Assembly (NCBI RefSeq): GCF_002019705.1
Contig: NZ_KV917377.1
Location: 432,565 to 496,564, forward strand
DNA from: Shouchella patagoniensis
GTDB taxonomy: Bacteria; Bacillota; Bacilli; Bacillales; Bacillaceae_D
Direction of reading: 5' to 3'
Length of the DNA: 64,000 bases
Part shown: one piece after another, positions 37,447 through 47,075 of the stretch
Layout: every line of letters begins with the position of its first letter
Numbering within the stretch: position 1 is the stretch's first letter
Made by a program: the position numbers and the translations under genes
The notes under the pieces: model-generated
Databases searched by the model: none
What the model was told of the DNA's origin: nothing
What the model saw: the letters and a program-made list of their open reading frames with translations, nothing else

Positions 37447-37477
37447 AGTATATCATACGCTTATGGGGATGTGTCGA
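37447..37477 (-). promoter_or_regulatory. Probable promoter of panBCD
   Basis: TCGACA (37477-37472), 19 bases, TATACT (37452-37447) with TGA just before it, an extended -10. It overlaps the end of birA and gives panBCD a start separate from the birA transcript. Confidence 0.6.
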
Positions 37478-38432
37478 GTTCTATATCTGCTGAATAGATT
37501 AGATGCTCTTTTCCATTCTTATCCTCAAGACACAAAAGACCGTCATCTGTAATCCCATGGGCATAACCGTAAACTGTTTTTTGAGGCATGCGTGCAAATA
37601 AAAATGTATGGATACTAATTGCATGAGCTTCCCAAAGAGGTTTAATGGTCGTAAACCCTTTTTCAATGTATTGCTCGTAAAGCCATTCAAATTCGTTTAA
37701 CACTTCTGCGACTAATTGCGCTCGCGACACAGGACGTGCCGTTTCTATCCGAATAGACGTTGCTACATCCTCTAACTCATTGCTAAATTCTCGAGCGGAT
37801 TGATTGCAATTAATCCCAATTCCGACAATCACATATTTCAAGGAGTCTGGATCAGCCGCCATCTCGGTTAAGATGCCTACAAGTTTTTTTCCGTTAAATA
37901 AAATATCATTTGGCCATTTAATGTCGCATGATAAACCACTTACTTTTTCAATCGCTCTCGTCACTGCTACAGCAGCTAACAAAGTTAACTGCGGTGCTTT
38001 TTGGATATCAATTTCAGGTCTAAGCAAAAGCGTCATTGAAATAGAATCCCCAGCTTTTGCCTGCCACTGACGTCCTAACCTCCCTCTTCCTCCCTCTTGC
38101 TGGTTGGCTAAGACAACGATGCCTTCTTCTTCGTTTTTTGCCGCAAACTCATGGGCTAGTGGTTGAGTTGAAGAGACCGTCTCATAATAGTAAATCTGCT
38201 TTCCCAACCTTTTTGTGTTAAGAAATGCTTGCACGTCATGAGGAAAAATCGTGTTTGGGGCGCTAATAAGTTTGTACCCTTTTCGTGGAGCAGACTGAAT
38301 TTCATAACCTTGTTCCCGTAACGTATTTAATTGCTTCCAAATAGCAGTTCTTGAGACACCGAGTGAGGTGCTCATCTCTTCCCCAGATACGTAGTTACCT
38401 GATTGTAACAAACGAAGCAAGTCTGTCTTCAC
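37461..38432 (-). CDS. birA: Biotin repressor / biotin-protein ligase BirA
   Basis: 323 residues: an N-terminal winged helix (1-60, VSGEEMSTSLGVSRTAIWKQLNTLREQGYEI) and the ligase domain with the biotinyl-AMP loop GGRGRLGRQW near 113-122 and DIKWPNDILFNGKKLVGIL near 172-190, then a small C-terminal SH3-like domain. It attaches biotin to acetyl-CoA carboxylase and represses biotin genes. GTG start overlaps the cca stop (GTGA). No biotin genes occur in the window. Confidence 0.96.
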   Translation of the reverse strand: MKTDLLRLLQSGNYVSGEEMSTSLGVSRTAIWKQLNTLREQGYEIQSAPRKGYKLISAPNTIFPHDVQAFLNTKRLGKQIYYYETVSSTQPLAHEFAAKNEEEGIVVLANQQEGGRGRLGRQWQAKAGDSISMTLLLRPEIDIQKAPQLTLLAAVAVTRAIEKVSGLSCDIKWPNDILFNGKKLVGILTEMAADPDSLKYVIVGIGINCNQSAREFSNELEDVATSIRIETARPVSRAQLVAEVLNEFEWLYEQYIEKGFTTIKPLWEAHAISIHTFLFARMPQKTVYGYAHGITDDGLLCLEDKNGKEHLIYSADIELDTSP

Positions 38433-39559
38433 CCTTGCACCTCCTTTCTATTTGCGAAAAAAGCCAATAAAGATTCTTTTTCATTAGGAACAACCGCTTC
38501 AATAACAGATTGTTGTAAGAATACAAGCTCTTTTTTTATCCATGGTCCAGCCTGATCATGCGTTACTTCTAATAAATCTTTTCCGGATATAGCAAGTTCG
38601 CTCGCGTTTTTTATTGGTAATTGCTCGAACCTTACTTCAATTTCCTCTGGAGACAGTGCATCCAATTTCTTCTTTCGACGTGACTGCTCCACAAAAGAGA
38701 CAATCTTAGGACCAGCTTGATACATCTCCCATTTCGTCCAAGAAGCAAGCAAACGACGTTGATACGATTTAAATGCTTGTTTTAGAAACGTTTTGTTTTT
38801 ATTGCTCAGAGGGATTCCTTCTAGAAAAACAATGGACTTTATGCAAAGAGCAAATTCAAACCAAGCTCTAATCACGTCTTCTCTTTTTTCAATCGGAAGA
38901 AGTTTAAGTTCACGATAATGTGGCTCTGTTAGTTCCAGACCTGGAATCCAAACACCTATCTCTAACTGTTCAAGTAATGAAAATGCATTAGCAGCGTATG
39001 GTCCTTTCATTAATTCTTCTATTTCATGAGTTGCTCGTTCCACAGCTACATCAGCTAACATAAAAGCGTAGTTTTTCATTTCTTTTTTCAGTTCCTTGTC
39101 AGGATTAAAGCCAAGAGTACTTATAAATCTTGCTGCCCGTAAAATTCGAAGTGGGTCTTGTGTAATTGCTTTTTTTGCATTATAAGACCGAAGCTTGCAT
39201 AATTTTAAGTCTTTCTGACCATCTACATAATCAAGTACGTTACCCGTTTCATCAAAAGCTAAAGAGTTAATTGTAAAATCCCGGTTTTTAACGTCTTCTT
39301 CAAGCGTCTCTCCCCTAAAAGAAGTAATTTCAAAATGAGATTGATTATAATGAACAAGTATCGTTTGATGGCTCCTGTTCACTTGAACCGTTTTAACAAA
39401 TAAATCCTTAATCGTATCTACCGTTGCCGAGGTCGCAATATCAATGTCATGTATGTCACGTTTAAGTAAATAATCACGTACGGCTCCACCAACAATTAAA
39501 GCCTCGTATCCTGAATCATTAATTCGTTTTACACAAGCAAGTGCATTTTGCCAACTCAT
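38429..39559 (-). CDS. cca: CCA-adding tRNA nucleotidyltransferase
   Basis: 376 residues, class II. The head domain has GGAVRDYLLKRDIHDIDIATSA (metal-binding Asp pair), and the fingerprint RDFTINSLAFDE and DPLRILRAARF follow. It adds or repairs the 3' CCA of tRNAs; RNase Z is also in this window. Start overlaps the bshA stop (TAATG). Confidence 0.96.
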   Translation of the reverse strand: MSWQNALACVKRINDSGYEALIVGGAVRDYLLKRDIHDIDIATSATVDTIKDLFVKTVQVNRSHQTILVHYNQSHFEITSFRGETLEEDVKNRDFTINSLAFDETGNVLDYVDGQKDLKLCKLRSYNAKKAITQDPLRILRAARFISTLGFNPDKELKKEMKNYAFMLADVAVERATHEIEELMKGPYAANAFSLLEQLEIGVWIPGLELTEPHYRELKLLPIEKREDVIRAWFEFALCIKSIVFLEGIPLSNKNKTFLKQAFKSYQRRLLASWTKWEMYQAGPKIVSFVEQSRRKKKLDALSPEEIEVRFEQLPIKNASELAISGKDLLEVTHDQAGPWIKKELVFLQQSVIEAVVPNEKESLLAFFANRKEVQG

Positions 39560-40701
39560 TACATCGTATCTCCTTGTAACATTTTCTCATATAGCCGCTC
39601 ATACTGACTAACAATATACTGCGAATAAAAAGTCTTCTTCACCCGTGTTAATGCCGCTTCTTTAAACGAATCGTGCAACTGTTCATCACTAAGTAATTGA
39701 ATCGCCTTTTCCGCAACTTCTTCAATATGACCAAGCTCAACAAGAAATCCACTTACTCCATCTTCAATTACTTCCGGGATTCCACCAATTGAGGTTCCAA
39801 TAACTGGAACTCCACACGCCATCGCCTCTAACGCAACAAGACCAAAACTTTCTTTTTCACTTAATAAAAGCATGAGATCGCTCATAGATAGAAGCTCTGC
39901 TATATGTTTTTGGTTACCAAGTAACAAAACATGGTCTTCTAATCCTTGCTCAATCACAAATTGTCTCGCAATCGGTACTTCTGGACCGTTTCCTATTAAC
40001 AACAATTTAGCTCGTCGCTTGCGCATAATGAGTTGAAAACTTTTTAAAATGTCAACAATTCGCTTCACAGGTCGGAAATTAGAAATATGTATAATAACAT
40101 CCTCATCTTCTAGAATACCATAATGTGCTCGCAAGCCTTCCACTGGCTTTGGATAATAAACATGCTCATCAATAAAGTTATAAACCGTTTCAATTGGTTT
40201 AGTTGTACTTACAAGCTCTTTGGTTTGGCCTACTAAATTATTTGAAACAGCTGTTACCATATCTGATTGTTCAATACCAAATTTAATCAGTTGTCTAAGA
40301 GAGGGATCAAACCCTAATACAGTTATATCTGTACCGTGTAATGTTGTCATAATCTTTATGTCTCTTCCACTCATTTGTTTTGCAAGAATGGCACAAACTG
40401 CATGAGGAACGGCATAATGAACATGTAAGAAATCAAGGTTATGCGTACGAATCACTTCAGCAATTTTACTAGCAGCAGTTAAATCATGTGGCGGGTGTTT
40501 AAATACCGCATATTGATTTACTTCTACTTCATGAAAGAAGATATTTGGATAAATTCGATCATCTAAACGAAATGGAATTTCACTCGTAATGAAATGAACT
40601 TCATGTCCTCTTGATGCAAGTTGTTTTCCGAGTTCAGTTGCGACGACACCAGAGCCTCCAACAGTTGGATAACAAGTAATCCCTATTTTTTTCTTTTTCA
40701 C
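39559..40701 (-). CDS. bshA: Bacillithiol glycosyltransferase BshA
   Basis: GT4-family, GT-B fold enzyme that joins N-acetylglucosamine to L-malate, the first step of bacillithiol synthesis. 380 residues with the N-terminal [31 protein letters not shown], and the donor motif [31 protein letters not shown] near 280-310. It begins at GTG right after the bshB1 stop. Together with bshB1 and brxA it shows that the organism makes bacillithiol; bshC is not in the window. Confidence 0.96.
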   Translation of the reverse strand: MKKKKIGITCYPTVGGSGVVATELGKQLASRGHEVHFITSEIPFRLDDRIYPNIFFHEVEVNQYAVFKHPPHDLTAASKIAEVIRTHNLDFLHVHYAVPHAVCAILAKQMSGRDIKIMTTLHGTDITVLGFDPSLRQLIKFGIEQSDMVTAVSNNLVGQTKELVSTTKPIETVYNFIDEHVYYPKPVEGLRAHYGILEDEDVIIHISNFRPVKRIVDILKSFQLIMRKRRAKLLLIGNGPEVPIARQFVIEQGLEDHVLLLGNQKHIAELLSMSDLMLLLSEKESFGLVALEAMACGVPVIGTSIGGIPEVIEDGVSGFLVELGHIEEVAEKAIQLLSDEQLHDSFKEAALTRVKKTFYSQYIVSQYERLYEKMLQGDTM

Positions 40702-41406
40702 TTACGTTCCGCACCCTTCTAATAAATTAGACATGAGTAGTGGCTTTTCGGTTTTAAACCCTTCAGCTAATCGGACGCCCACTTGTTTGCCAAAGATACG
40801 ATCACGAGCTTGTACCGATTCGATGTAATCATCAGTTAGCGGTGTTCGCACGCCTTCTACTGGCGCAAATTGGCTTGCATAAGCTTGTAAAGCTTGTTGT
40901 TTCTTTTCATAAACAGAACCTACATCAATAACAAAATCCGGTTTGCTATAACCATTAATAAAATACCGATAAGAATTAGAGACTTTATGCACAGTACCTT
41001 CACTTTTATAATGACGAATGCCTGCATTAAATATAGCCTCCTGCATAATTAACCCACAAGCACCGTGGTCTGGATGTCGATCTTTTTCTGGCATAAACAC
41101 AAGCCGAGGTTTCGTTAAGCGAATAATCGATACAATTTCTTTTAGCTGATTTGGTTGAATTACAGTCAGACCCCGGTCAGGAATATTTAGCTGATAACGT
41201 TGTTTAACACCAAGAATATCTGCTGCACGCGACGCTTCTTTCTGTCTAATTTCAACCGTACCATTTGACGACAATTCTGCTTTAGTTAATGTTAAAAATC
41301 CACATGTATATCCTTTTTCTATATAAGAAGCGATTGTTGCACCCATCCCTATTTCAATATCATCAGGATGAGCGCCACAAGCAAGTATATCTACTGTTTG
41401 ATCCAT
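40702..41406 (-). CDS. bshB1: Bacillithiol deacetylase BshB1
   Basis: 234-residue LmbE-family zinc deacetylase with ACGAHPDDIEIGMG (11-24) and the later metal ligand in DRHPDHGACG near 112. It removes the acetyl group from GlcNAc-malate. Adjacent to bshA. In B. subtilis mgsA lies directly upstream; here about 560 bases with a plus-strand small gene intervene. Confidence 0.94.
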   Translation of the reverse strand: MDQTVDILACGAHPDDIEIGMGATIASYIEKGYTCGFLTLTKAELSSNGTVEIRQKEASRAADILGVKQRYQLNIPDRGLTVIQPNQLKEIVSIIRLTKPRLVFMPEKDRHPDHGACGLIMQEAIFNAGIRHYKSEGTVHKVSNSYRYFINGYSKPDFVIDVGSVYEKKQQALQAYASQFAPVEGVRTPLTDDYIESVQARDRIFGKQVGVRLAEGFKTEKPLLMSNLLEGCGT

Positions 41407-41503
41407 TCTTTTTCCCCTTTTATATAATGGACTTCACTATACCACAATTAATTCCAGAGCGACAAAAAGACAGCCTTCAGACAACGTCTCAAAGGATAAC
41501 GAT

Positions 41504-41779
41504 ATGGACTACCCTACAATACATACAAATATTTGGGGTGGATTAATTGCGATTCCTACTGTCGTGCTTTTTACGCAATTGACAAAAACAATCTTGCACC
41601 TTAAACCATCATATGTCCTGACTGTCCCAACGTTGTTTGGCCTTGCCATATCTATTTTTATTAGCCACCCTCATAACTTATCCTCTGGAATCTTTATGGG
41701 CTTTCTTTACGGGGGCGCAGCAGTTGGTATGCACGCATCTCTCACCACCACCTGGTGGGCGTTTCGAAACAAATCGTAG
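41504..41779 (+). CDS. Small membrane protein, holin-like
   Basis: 91 residues with three predicted membrane segments: IWGGLIAIPTVVLFTQLTK (about 10-28), YVLTVPTLFGLAISIFIS (37-54) and IFMGFLYGGAAVGMHASL (63-80), and a short basic end. AAAGGA precedes the ATG. Size and the GFLYGGAAVG segment remind of phage holins, but no lysis gene is nearby. It stands on the opposite strand between bshB1 and mgsA, where B. subtilis has no gene. Confidence 0.6.
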   Translation: MDYPTIHTNIWGGLIAIPTVVLFTQLTKTILHLKPSYVLTVPTLFGLAISIFISHPHNLSSGIFMGFLYGGAAVGMHASLTTTWWAFRNKS

Positions 41780-41940
41780 TTGATCAGAAATTGGAACTCG
41801 TTTCAAAGATCTAGTAACTCGTTCTCTTTATCCTATAAACAAATGATTTTCCTTTATTCTGAATATCGTTTGGCTACTCATTTCGTTCTTTTATTATCGT
41901 TTATCATTGCTACTTTCATATGCTTTATTCTCGTACAAAT
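41780..41940. other. Intergenic stretch without recognisable gene
   Basis: About 160 AT-rich bases between the small membrane gene and the mgsA terminator. A plus-strand frame is open but has no ribosome binding site and runs into mgsA; I see nothing functional. Confidence 0.4.
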
Positions 41941-41966
41941 AAAAGGAAGCCAAAATGGCTTCCTTC
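41941..41966 (-). terminator. Terminator of the ypjD-dapB-mgsA transcript
   Basis: Stem AAGGAAGCCA / TGGCTTCCTT (41943-41952 with 41956-41965), then TTTTATTTG on the minus strand. Confidence 0.88.
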
Positions 41967-42380
41967 TTAGAGGCTTTGTTCTTGCTCATGAACAATTTTA
42001 CGAAAAGCAAAATCTCCTCGTTCTAAGCCCTTAATTAACACTTCCGCAGTGCCCATATTCGTTGCTAAAGGAACTTGCTGCACATCACATAATCGTATTA
42101 ATGCAGTCACGTCCGGTTCATGTGGTTGTGCTGTCAAAGGATCACGTAAAAAAACAATTAAATCAAACTGATTCTCTGCAACAAGCGCCCCAATTTGCTG
42201 ATCACCACCAAGTGGACCAGATTTAAAGCGTGTGACAGTGAGATTTGTCGCTTCCATAATTCGCTTACCTGTTGTTCCAGTACCAAATAATTCATGATTA
42301 ATTAGAATCGGTTCGTAGGCAACACAGAAATCAACCATTTCCTTTTTCTTTCTATCATGAGCAATCAATGCTATTTTCAT
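41967..42380 (-). CDS. mgsA: Methylglyoxal synthase
   Basis: 137 residues; converts dihydroxyacetone phosphate to methylglyoxal and phosphate, a bypass of lower glycolysis. Phosphate-binding segments LIAHDRKK and [18 protein letters not shown], and the catalytic Asp in [12 protein letters not shown] with His near 98 are all present. Conserved ypjD-dapB-mgsA order. Confidence 0.96.
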   Translation of the reverse strand: MKIALIAHDRKKKEMVDFCVAYEPILINHELFGTGTTGKRIMEATNLTVTRFKSGPLGGDQQIGALVAENQFDLIVFLRDPLTAQPHEPDVTALIRLCDVQQVPLATNMGTAEVLIKGLERGDFAFRKIVHEQEQSL

Positions 42381-42391
42381 CTGTTCACTCC

Positions 42392-43192
42392 CTAGTCAAT
42401 TAAATGTTCGAGACCATACACGAGCGTATCTAACTTTAAAACTTGCTCAACCGCCAATTTAACACCTGGCATAAAGCTTTTTCGATTCAAAGAATCATGT
42501 TTAATCGACAGCGTCTGTCCCTCTCCCCCAAATAGAACTTCTTGATGAGCGACTCTGCCTGGCAAACGAACGCTATGAATACGCATCCCTTCAAAATCAG
42601 CTCCTCTTGCTCCTTTTAATTCTTCTCGTTCAGCTTCATGACCTTGCTTTTTTTCAGACCTCACATTAGATATAAGCTGAGCGGTTTTTAAAGCGGTCCC
42701 CGATGGAGCATCTAATTTTTTATCATGATGCTGTTCAATGATTTCCACATCGGTCATATACTTTGCTGCTTGAGAAGCAAATTTCATCATCAAAATTGCT
42801 CCTATAGCAAAGTTAGGGGCAATAATAGCACCTAGCTCTTTCTTCTCTGCTTGCTTCGTTAAAGAAGCGATATCCTCATCACTAAACCCTGTTGTACCAA
42901 CAACAGGACGCACATCATGTTGAAATGCAATTTCCATATGCTTTTTACCAAAACTAGGAGTCGTTAAATCAATAAGGACATCCGGTTGATGTTCAGAGAA
43001 ACAAAGAGCCATATCTGTATAAACGGGAACACTTATGTCACCAAAACCAGCTAAATCTTTTAATTGTAATCCTTCATTTTTAGAATCCACAACAGCGACT
43101 AACGTGAGCTTCTCATCTTCTACACAAAGTTGTACCGCTTCTCTTCCCATATTCCCTCTTGGTCCTGCAATAACAATTCGAGTTTGTTTCAT
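42392..43192 (-). CDS. dapB: 4-hydroxy-tetrahydrodipicolinate reductase
   Basis: 266 residues; lysine, peptidoglycan and dipicolinate precursor pathway. Nucleotide-binding [11 protein letters not shown] at 9-19, GTTGFSDED near 103, catalytic [16 protein letters not shown] near 155-170. Its ATG overlaps the ypjD stop (ATGA), so the two are coupled. Confidence 0.96.
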   Translation of the reverse strand: MKQTRIVIAGPRGNMGREAVQLCVEDEKLTLVAVVDSKNEGLQLKDLAGFGDISVPVYTDMALCFSEHQPDVLIDLTTPSFGKKHMEIAFQHDVRPVVGTTGFSDEDIASLTKQAEKKELGAIIAPNFAIGAILMMKFASQAAKYMTDVEIIEQHHDKKLDAPSGTALKTAQLISNVRSEKKQGHEAEREELKGARGADFEGMRIHSVRLPGRVAHQEVLFGGEGQTLSIKHDSLNRKSFMPGVKLAVEQVLKLDTLVYGLEHLID

Positions 43193-43536
43193 GATGTCTC
43201 GTCTCCTTCATCTATTTTCGTCCATCGATTCGCATCTCTTGTTTGAAATTTATCCATAACGAGATCATGCGCTTGTTCTAAATCAATATGTAATGAATTA
43301 GCAAAACAAATTAATACAAACAGCATGTCCCCTACTTCTTGTTCAATTGCTTTTTCTTTTTCAGTTGTTTTTTTAGGTTTTTCACCATATGTATGGTTTA
43401 CTTCTCGGGCTAGTTCTCCTAATTCTTCTGTCATACGGGCAAGCATCGCTAAAGGACTGAAATACCCCTCTTTAAACTGGCTAATATACGCATCAACCTC
43501 TTGTTGCATCTCGTTCATTGTTTTTGGTTCAGACAA
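43189..43536 (-). CDS. ypjD: MazG-like pyrophosphohydrolase YpjD
   Basis: 115 residues matching YpjD from its opening SEPKTMNEMQQEVDAYI on. MazG-type motif with acidic metal ligands LTEELGELAREVN near 38-50 and EQEVGDMLFVLIC near 70. Probably hydrolyses a nucleoside triphosphate to monophosphate. TTG start supported by AAAGGAAG and alignment with the family N-terminus. Confidence 0.92.
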   Translation of the reverse strand: MSEPKTMNEMQQEVDAYISQFKEGYFSPLAMLARMTEELGELAREVNHTYGEKPKKTTEKEKAIEQEVGDMLFVLICFANSLHIDLEQAHDLVMDKFQTRDANRWTKIDEGDETS

Positions 43537-43671
43537 CTGTTAGCACTTCCTTTCTCTCTTCTATCGTAGCGAAAAGCAGCACGTAGCGCAATTTAAATCT
43601 ACACACAATATTTCTTTTTTTCCTGAACTTGAGTACACTAAGAAAGCAGATTGGCGAAAGGAGGAACACGA

Positions 43672-44538
43672 ATGGGACGTCATGTGAAAAATATTATTTT
43701 TATTGTTCTTGGCACCGCTTTAATGGCCTTTGGTCTAGTCTATTTTAATATGCGTCATAGCCTTGCCGACGGGGGCGTCACAGGCATTACATTGCTTTTA
43801 TTTTTTCTGTTTCAATTGAATCCAGCGCTATCAAACATTCTTATTAATATCCCGCTCTTTTTTATTGGCTGGCGTTTACTCGGACGCATTACATTTATTT
43901 ATACATTGATTGGTACGATTAGTCTCTCCGTCTTTTTAGATTTGTTCCAACGTATATCCATTTCCATTGATTTAAGAGACGATTTAATGCTTGCTGCATT
44001 ATTTGCTGGAGCCATTGTAGGCGTTGGCCTCGGACTCGTTTTTCGATTTGGTGGTACAACAGGAGGGGCAGACATTCTCGCCAAATTATGTTTACGTTAT
44101 TTTGGTTGGAGTATTGGTCGGACTTTCTTAGTCTTTGATTCTTGCGTCATTGCTATCTCTCTCCTTTATCTTGATTTACGCGAAGCTATGTATACAATTG
44201 TTTACGTTTTTATTGCTGCAAAAGTAATTGATTTTATCCAACAAGGTTCTTATTCAGCAAAAGCAGCTTTTGTGATTTCAGACTCTATTCCGGAAATATC
44301 GGCGGCTATTTTAAAAGAAATGGGTCGAGGTGCAACAACCTTACAAGGACGAGGAACCTTTACAGGTAACGAAAAAGAAATTTTATACTGTGTCGTTGCT
44401 CGTAATGAAACGGTTCGATTACGATCGATTGTTCATCGCATAGACCCCCATGCATTTATGGCGATTAATGATGTAACTGAAGCCGCGGGTGAAGGGTTTA
44501 CACTCGACGACAATAAACAACCTATTCGATTGGACTAA
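43672..44538 (+). CDS. ypjC: YitT-family membrane protein (YpjC-like)
   Basis: 288 residues: five to six membrane helices in the first 190, with MRHSLADGGVTGITLLLF and FRFGGTTGGADILAKL, both typical of the YitT family (DUF161), then a soluble DUF2179 domain (EILYCVVARNETVRLRSIVHRIDPHAFMAINDV). Transport substrate unknown. ATG 43672 lies seven bases after AAAGGAGG; the earlier TTG overlaps poorly. Divergent from ypjD, next to which ypjC also occurs in B. subtilis. Confidence 0.87.
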   Translation: MGRHVKNIIFIVLGTALMAFGLVYFNMRHSLADGGVTGITLLLFFLFQLNPALSNILINIPLFFIGWRLLGRITFIYTLIGTISLSVFLDLFQRISISIDLRDDLMLAALFAGAIVGVGLGLVFRFGGTTGGADILAKLCLRYFGWSIGRTFLVFDSCVIAISLLYLDLREAMYTIVYVFIAAKVIDFIQQGSYSAKAAFVISDSIPEISAAILKEMGRGATTLQGRGTFTGNEKEILYCVVARNETVRLRSIVHRIDPHAFMAINDVTEAAGEGFTLDDNKQPIRLD

Positions 44539-44636
44539 AAATAAAGTAAGTTTAACCCGTCTCTCTAGTTCATGGTCCTAAACGTTATACTTTGGTTGAA
44601 AAATGAAGCAACTTCCAACTCCAATTGAACCCAAAG

Positions 44637-44672
44637 ATACCTCTGAGTTTCTATTTCAGAGGTATTTTGTTT
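44637..44672 (+). terminator. Terminator of the YitT-family gene
   Basis: Stem ATACCTCTGA / TCAGAGGTAT (44637-44646 with 44656-44665) followed by TTTGTTT. Confidence 0.85.
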
Positions 44673-44729
44673 ACAGTCTGAGTTGTATTCCTTTTTTACA
44701 AAAACTGAATACAGGAACAATAAAAAAGA

Positions 44730-44758
44730 TTGACTATTTAACAAACTTTAACTATCAT
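44730..44758 (+). promoter_or_regulatory. SigA promoter of the sugar importer operon
   Basis: TTGACT (44730-44735), 17 bases, TATCAT (44753-44758). A second overlapping match, TTGGTA - 18 - TATGAT, lies slightly downstream. Confidence 0.65.
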
Positions 44759-44812
44759 TGGTAGTAACAATATGAATTTGTTATGATAAATTGCATTAAG
44801 GGGGGCTTCACA

Positions 44813-46090
44813 ATGAAAAAATGTACTCGCTTACTTTGTATTCCTTTTGGTCTAGCAATTACCCTTTCCGCCTGTAGCAACGAGGATGCTAGCACTCCAA
44901 CTTCTGACTCTTCTGGTTCTAACAACAATGAAGAGACAATTGAACTACGAGTTGTGACAACAATGGCTGGTACGGACCCAGGAGGATTAGCATTTAATGA
45001 GTTGATTGAAGATTTCCAAAATGAAAACGATCACATTAGCATCATAAATGAATCACAATCTGCTGATGCAGGTGTCATTCGAACAAAGGTCAATACAGAC
45101 TTTTCTTCTAATAATGAGCCAGATTTAATGTTTTACTTTAATACAGTCGATGCACAGGGCATTATTGATCAAGGATTAGTCATCGATTTAGAAAAGGCTG
45201 AAGATCTTAATTTAGAAGGCTTTCACGAATTAATGTATGAACAACAACGAAATGAAAATGGTGGTCTTTATGCTGTTCCACAATCGGGATTTTATGAAGC
45301 ATTATTTGTAAACGAAGCATTATTTGAAGAACACGGAGTTGAACTACCAACCACATGGGAGTTATACGAAGAAGCGATTCGCGCTTTTGCTGAAACGGAC
45401 ATTATTCCAGTTGCGGTCTCAACTGAAGATTCGTATTACCTTGTTGAACATTATATTTTAGCTGCTGGTGGCATTGAAAACTTTCGTGCAGAGTTGTCCG
45501 AACAAGACGAGGCATGGGCAGAAGGTCTAGATAAAATTGCCGAGCACGCTGAGATGGGTGCATTCCCAGTTGATGCAGCAACAATTGATTTAGGAGCTTC
45601 TGCTCAATTATTCCATTCTGAACAAGCCGCGATGTTATTTGAAGGTTCATGGGCTTATGGAGGCATGAGTGATGCAGGAATTGCCGATAACGTCCGCCCA
45701 TATTATATGCCTGTATATGGGGATGGTGGCGAAACAGGTGATTTAGTTGGTGGTGCATCACAAGGTTGGTTTATTAGTACAAAAGCATATGAAGACGATT
45801 CCAAACATGATGCAGTTGTTGATTTCTTTAACTTTATTACGTCAGAAGAATCAATTGTCAAAATTGCAGATGCAACGATGCAAGTACCAGCAAAAGGCTC
45901 TTTATCGGAATTACCGGAAACAGTTGCATCCGGTCATGCTCTTTCAGAAGAAGCAACAGGGGTTGAAGCACCAATAAATGACCGTATTTATCCAGAAGCA
46001 TTTACACATATTCGTCAAAGCGTCCCTGAAATTGTAAACGGATCCAAAACAGGCGCTCAAGTCATTGAGGAAGCAGCAGAACTCGAATAA
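44813..46090 (+). CDS. Sugar ABC transporter binding lipoprotein
   Basis: 425 residues, family 1 solute-binding protein. Lipobox LSAC with Cys21 after a basic, hydrophobic signal; a Ser/Thr/Asn linker follows. The fold is recognisable from FNELIEDFQNENDHISI, the segment around FYEALFVNEALFEEHGVELPTTWELYEEAI, and ASQGWFIST. The sugar is unknown; family members take oligosaccharides or glycerol phosphate. The mature protein is acidic, as expected for an alkaliphile. ATG 44813 follows AAGGGGGG. First gene of a three-gene import operon. Confidence 0.9.
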   Translation: MKKCTRLLCIPFGLAITLSACSNEDASTPTSDSSGSNNNEETIELRVVTTMAGTDPGGLAFNELIEDFQNENDHISIINESQSADAGVIRTKVNTDFSSNNEPDLMFYFNTVDAQGIIDQGLVIDLEKAEDLNLEGFHELMYEQQRNENGGLYAVPQSGFYEALFVNEALFEEHGVELPTTWELYEEAIRAFAETDIIPVAVSTEDSYYLVEHYILAAGGIENFRAELSEQDEAWAEGLDKIAEHAEMGAFPVDAATIDLGASAQLFHSEQAAMLFEGSWAYGGMSDAGIADNVRPYYMPVYGDGGETGDLVGGASQGWFISTKAYEDDSKHDAVVDFFNFITSEESIVKIADATMQVPAKGSLSELPETVASGHALSEEATGVEAPINDRIYPEAFTHIRQSVPEIVNGSKTGAQVIEEAAELE

Positions 46091-46130
46091 TTTATCTTAT
46101 TTATAAAGAATTGGCATCATCTTTGTTTTC

Positions 46131-46166
46131 AGCTTTGCCACTTATTTTGGCAAGGCTGCCTTTTTT
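46131..46166 (+). terminator. Intra-operon hairpin, probable attenuator
   Basis: Stem AGCTTTGCCA / TGGCAAGGCT (46131-46140 with 46148-46157, one G-T pair) and a T6 tract, between the binding protein gene and the permease genes. Such hairpins usually keep permease level below that of the binding protein. Confidence 0.7.
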
Positions 46167-46190
46167 ATCATTGTGGAAAGGAGCATGTAC

Positions 46191-47054
46191 ATGAAAAGCG
46201 ATAAGTTGTATGCATTTCTTTTTTTAGCACCCGCTGTTGCAATTACAGCAGTGTTCCTGTATTACCCTTTTTTCGATAATATAAGACAAAGCTTTTATCG
46301 GACAGACGGCTTCTTTAATTCAACTTTTATTGGGCTTGAAAATTATCGACGTTTACTAGAAGATGATATTGCTCTTGGGGCAACGTTAAATTCTCTAGAG
46401 TTAATGCTTTATGTATCCATTTTCCAGGTAGGTATTGCTCTCGCTCTTGCCGTTATGGTTGATTCAATAAGACATGGCGTTCGTTTTTTTAGAACCACGT
46501 TCTTCTTTCCAGTTGTTATTTCTGGAGCGGCGATTGGCTTATTGTTTACTTTAATTTATAACTACAACAATGGTCTTTTAAATGAAATCCTTGTTCGACT
46601 TGGTTTGGAGCGTGTGCTCTGGTTAACCGAGCAGTCTTCTCTCTATATGGTTGCAATTCCAACAATTTGGAGTTACGTCGGATTTTACTTCATTATTCTT
46701 TTAACTGCTATTTCAAAAATTCCGGCAGATTATTATGAGGCCGCTAAGTTAGAAGGCATTAACGGTTTTCAAAAAACAATAAAAATCACATTACCGCTTA
46801 TTGTAACAGATATGAAAACGTGTTTAATTTTAGCCATTACCGGCGCTTTAAAAATATTCGAACTTGTTTATATTATTACTAGAGGAGGTCCAGCACGCTC
46901 TTCAGAGGTTCTTGGTACATATATGTATCAAAAAGCATTTGTCGATTCTGCAGTTGGCTACGGAGCCACTCTTGCTATACTTATGGTTATTATTGGCCTC
47001 TCTCTTGCGTTAATAACAAACATTTTGTTAAAGCGGGACGATGTTACGTATTAA
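46191..47054 (+). CDS. Sugar ABC transporter permease, MalF/UgpA type
   Basis: 287 residues with six membrane helices. The cytoplasmic EAA loop reads YEAAKLEGINGFQKTIKITLPLI near 180-200, which docks on the ATPase. ATG 46191 lies seven bases after AAAGGAG; ATG 46185 and GTG 46173 are less well placed. Pairs with the next permease. Confidence 0.92.
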   Translation: MKSDKLYAFLFLAPAVAITAVFLYYPFFDNIRQSFYRTDGFFNSTFIGLENYRRLLEDDIALGATLNSLELMLYVSIFQVGIALALAVMVDSIRHGVRFFRTTFFFPVVISGAAIGLLFTLIYNYNNGLLNEILVRLGLERVLWLTEQSSLYMVAIPTIWSYVGFYFIILLTAISKIPADYYEAAKLEGINGFQKTIKITLPLIVTDMKTCLILAITGALKIFELVYIITRGGPARSSEVLGTYMYQKAFVDSAVGYGATLAILMVIIGLSLALITNILLKRDDVTY

Positions 47055-47075
47055 AGATTGGAAGGTGATAGAGCC

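Noticed and set aside
41780-42034. Plus-strand frame with one hydrophobic stretch after the holin-like gene
   Set aside because: Starts with a non-ATG codon lacking a ribosome binding site, runs through the mgsA terminator and overlaps mgsA.
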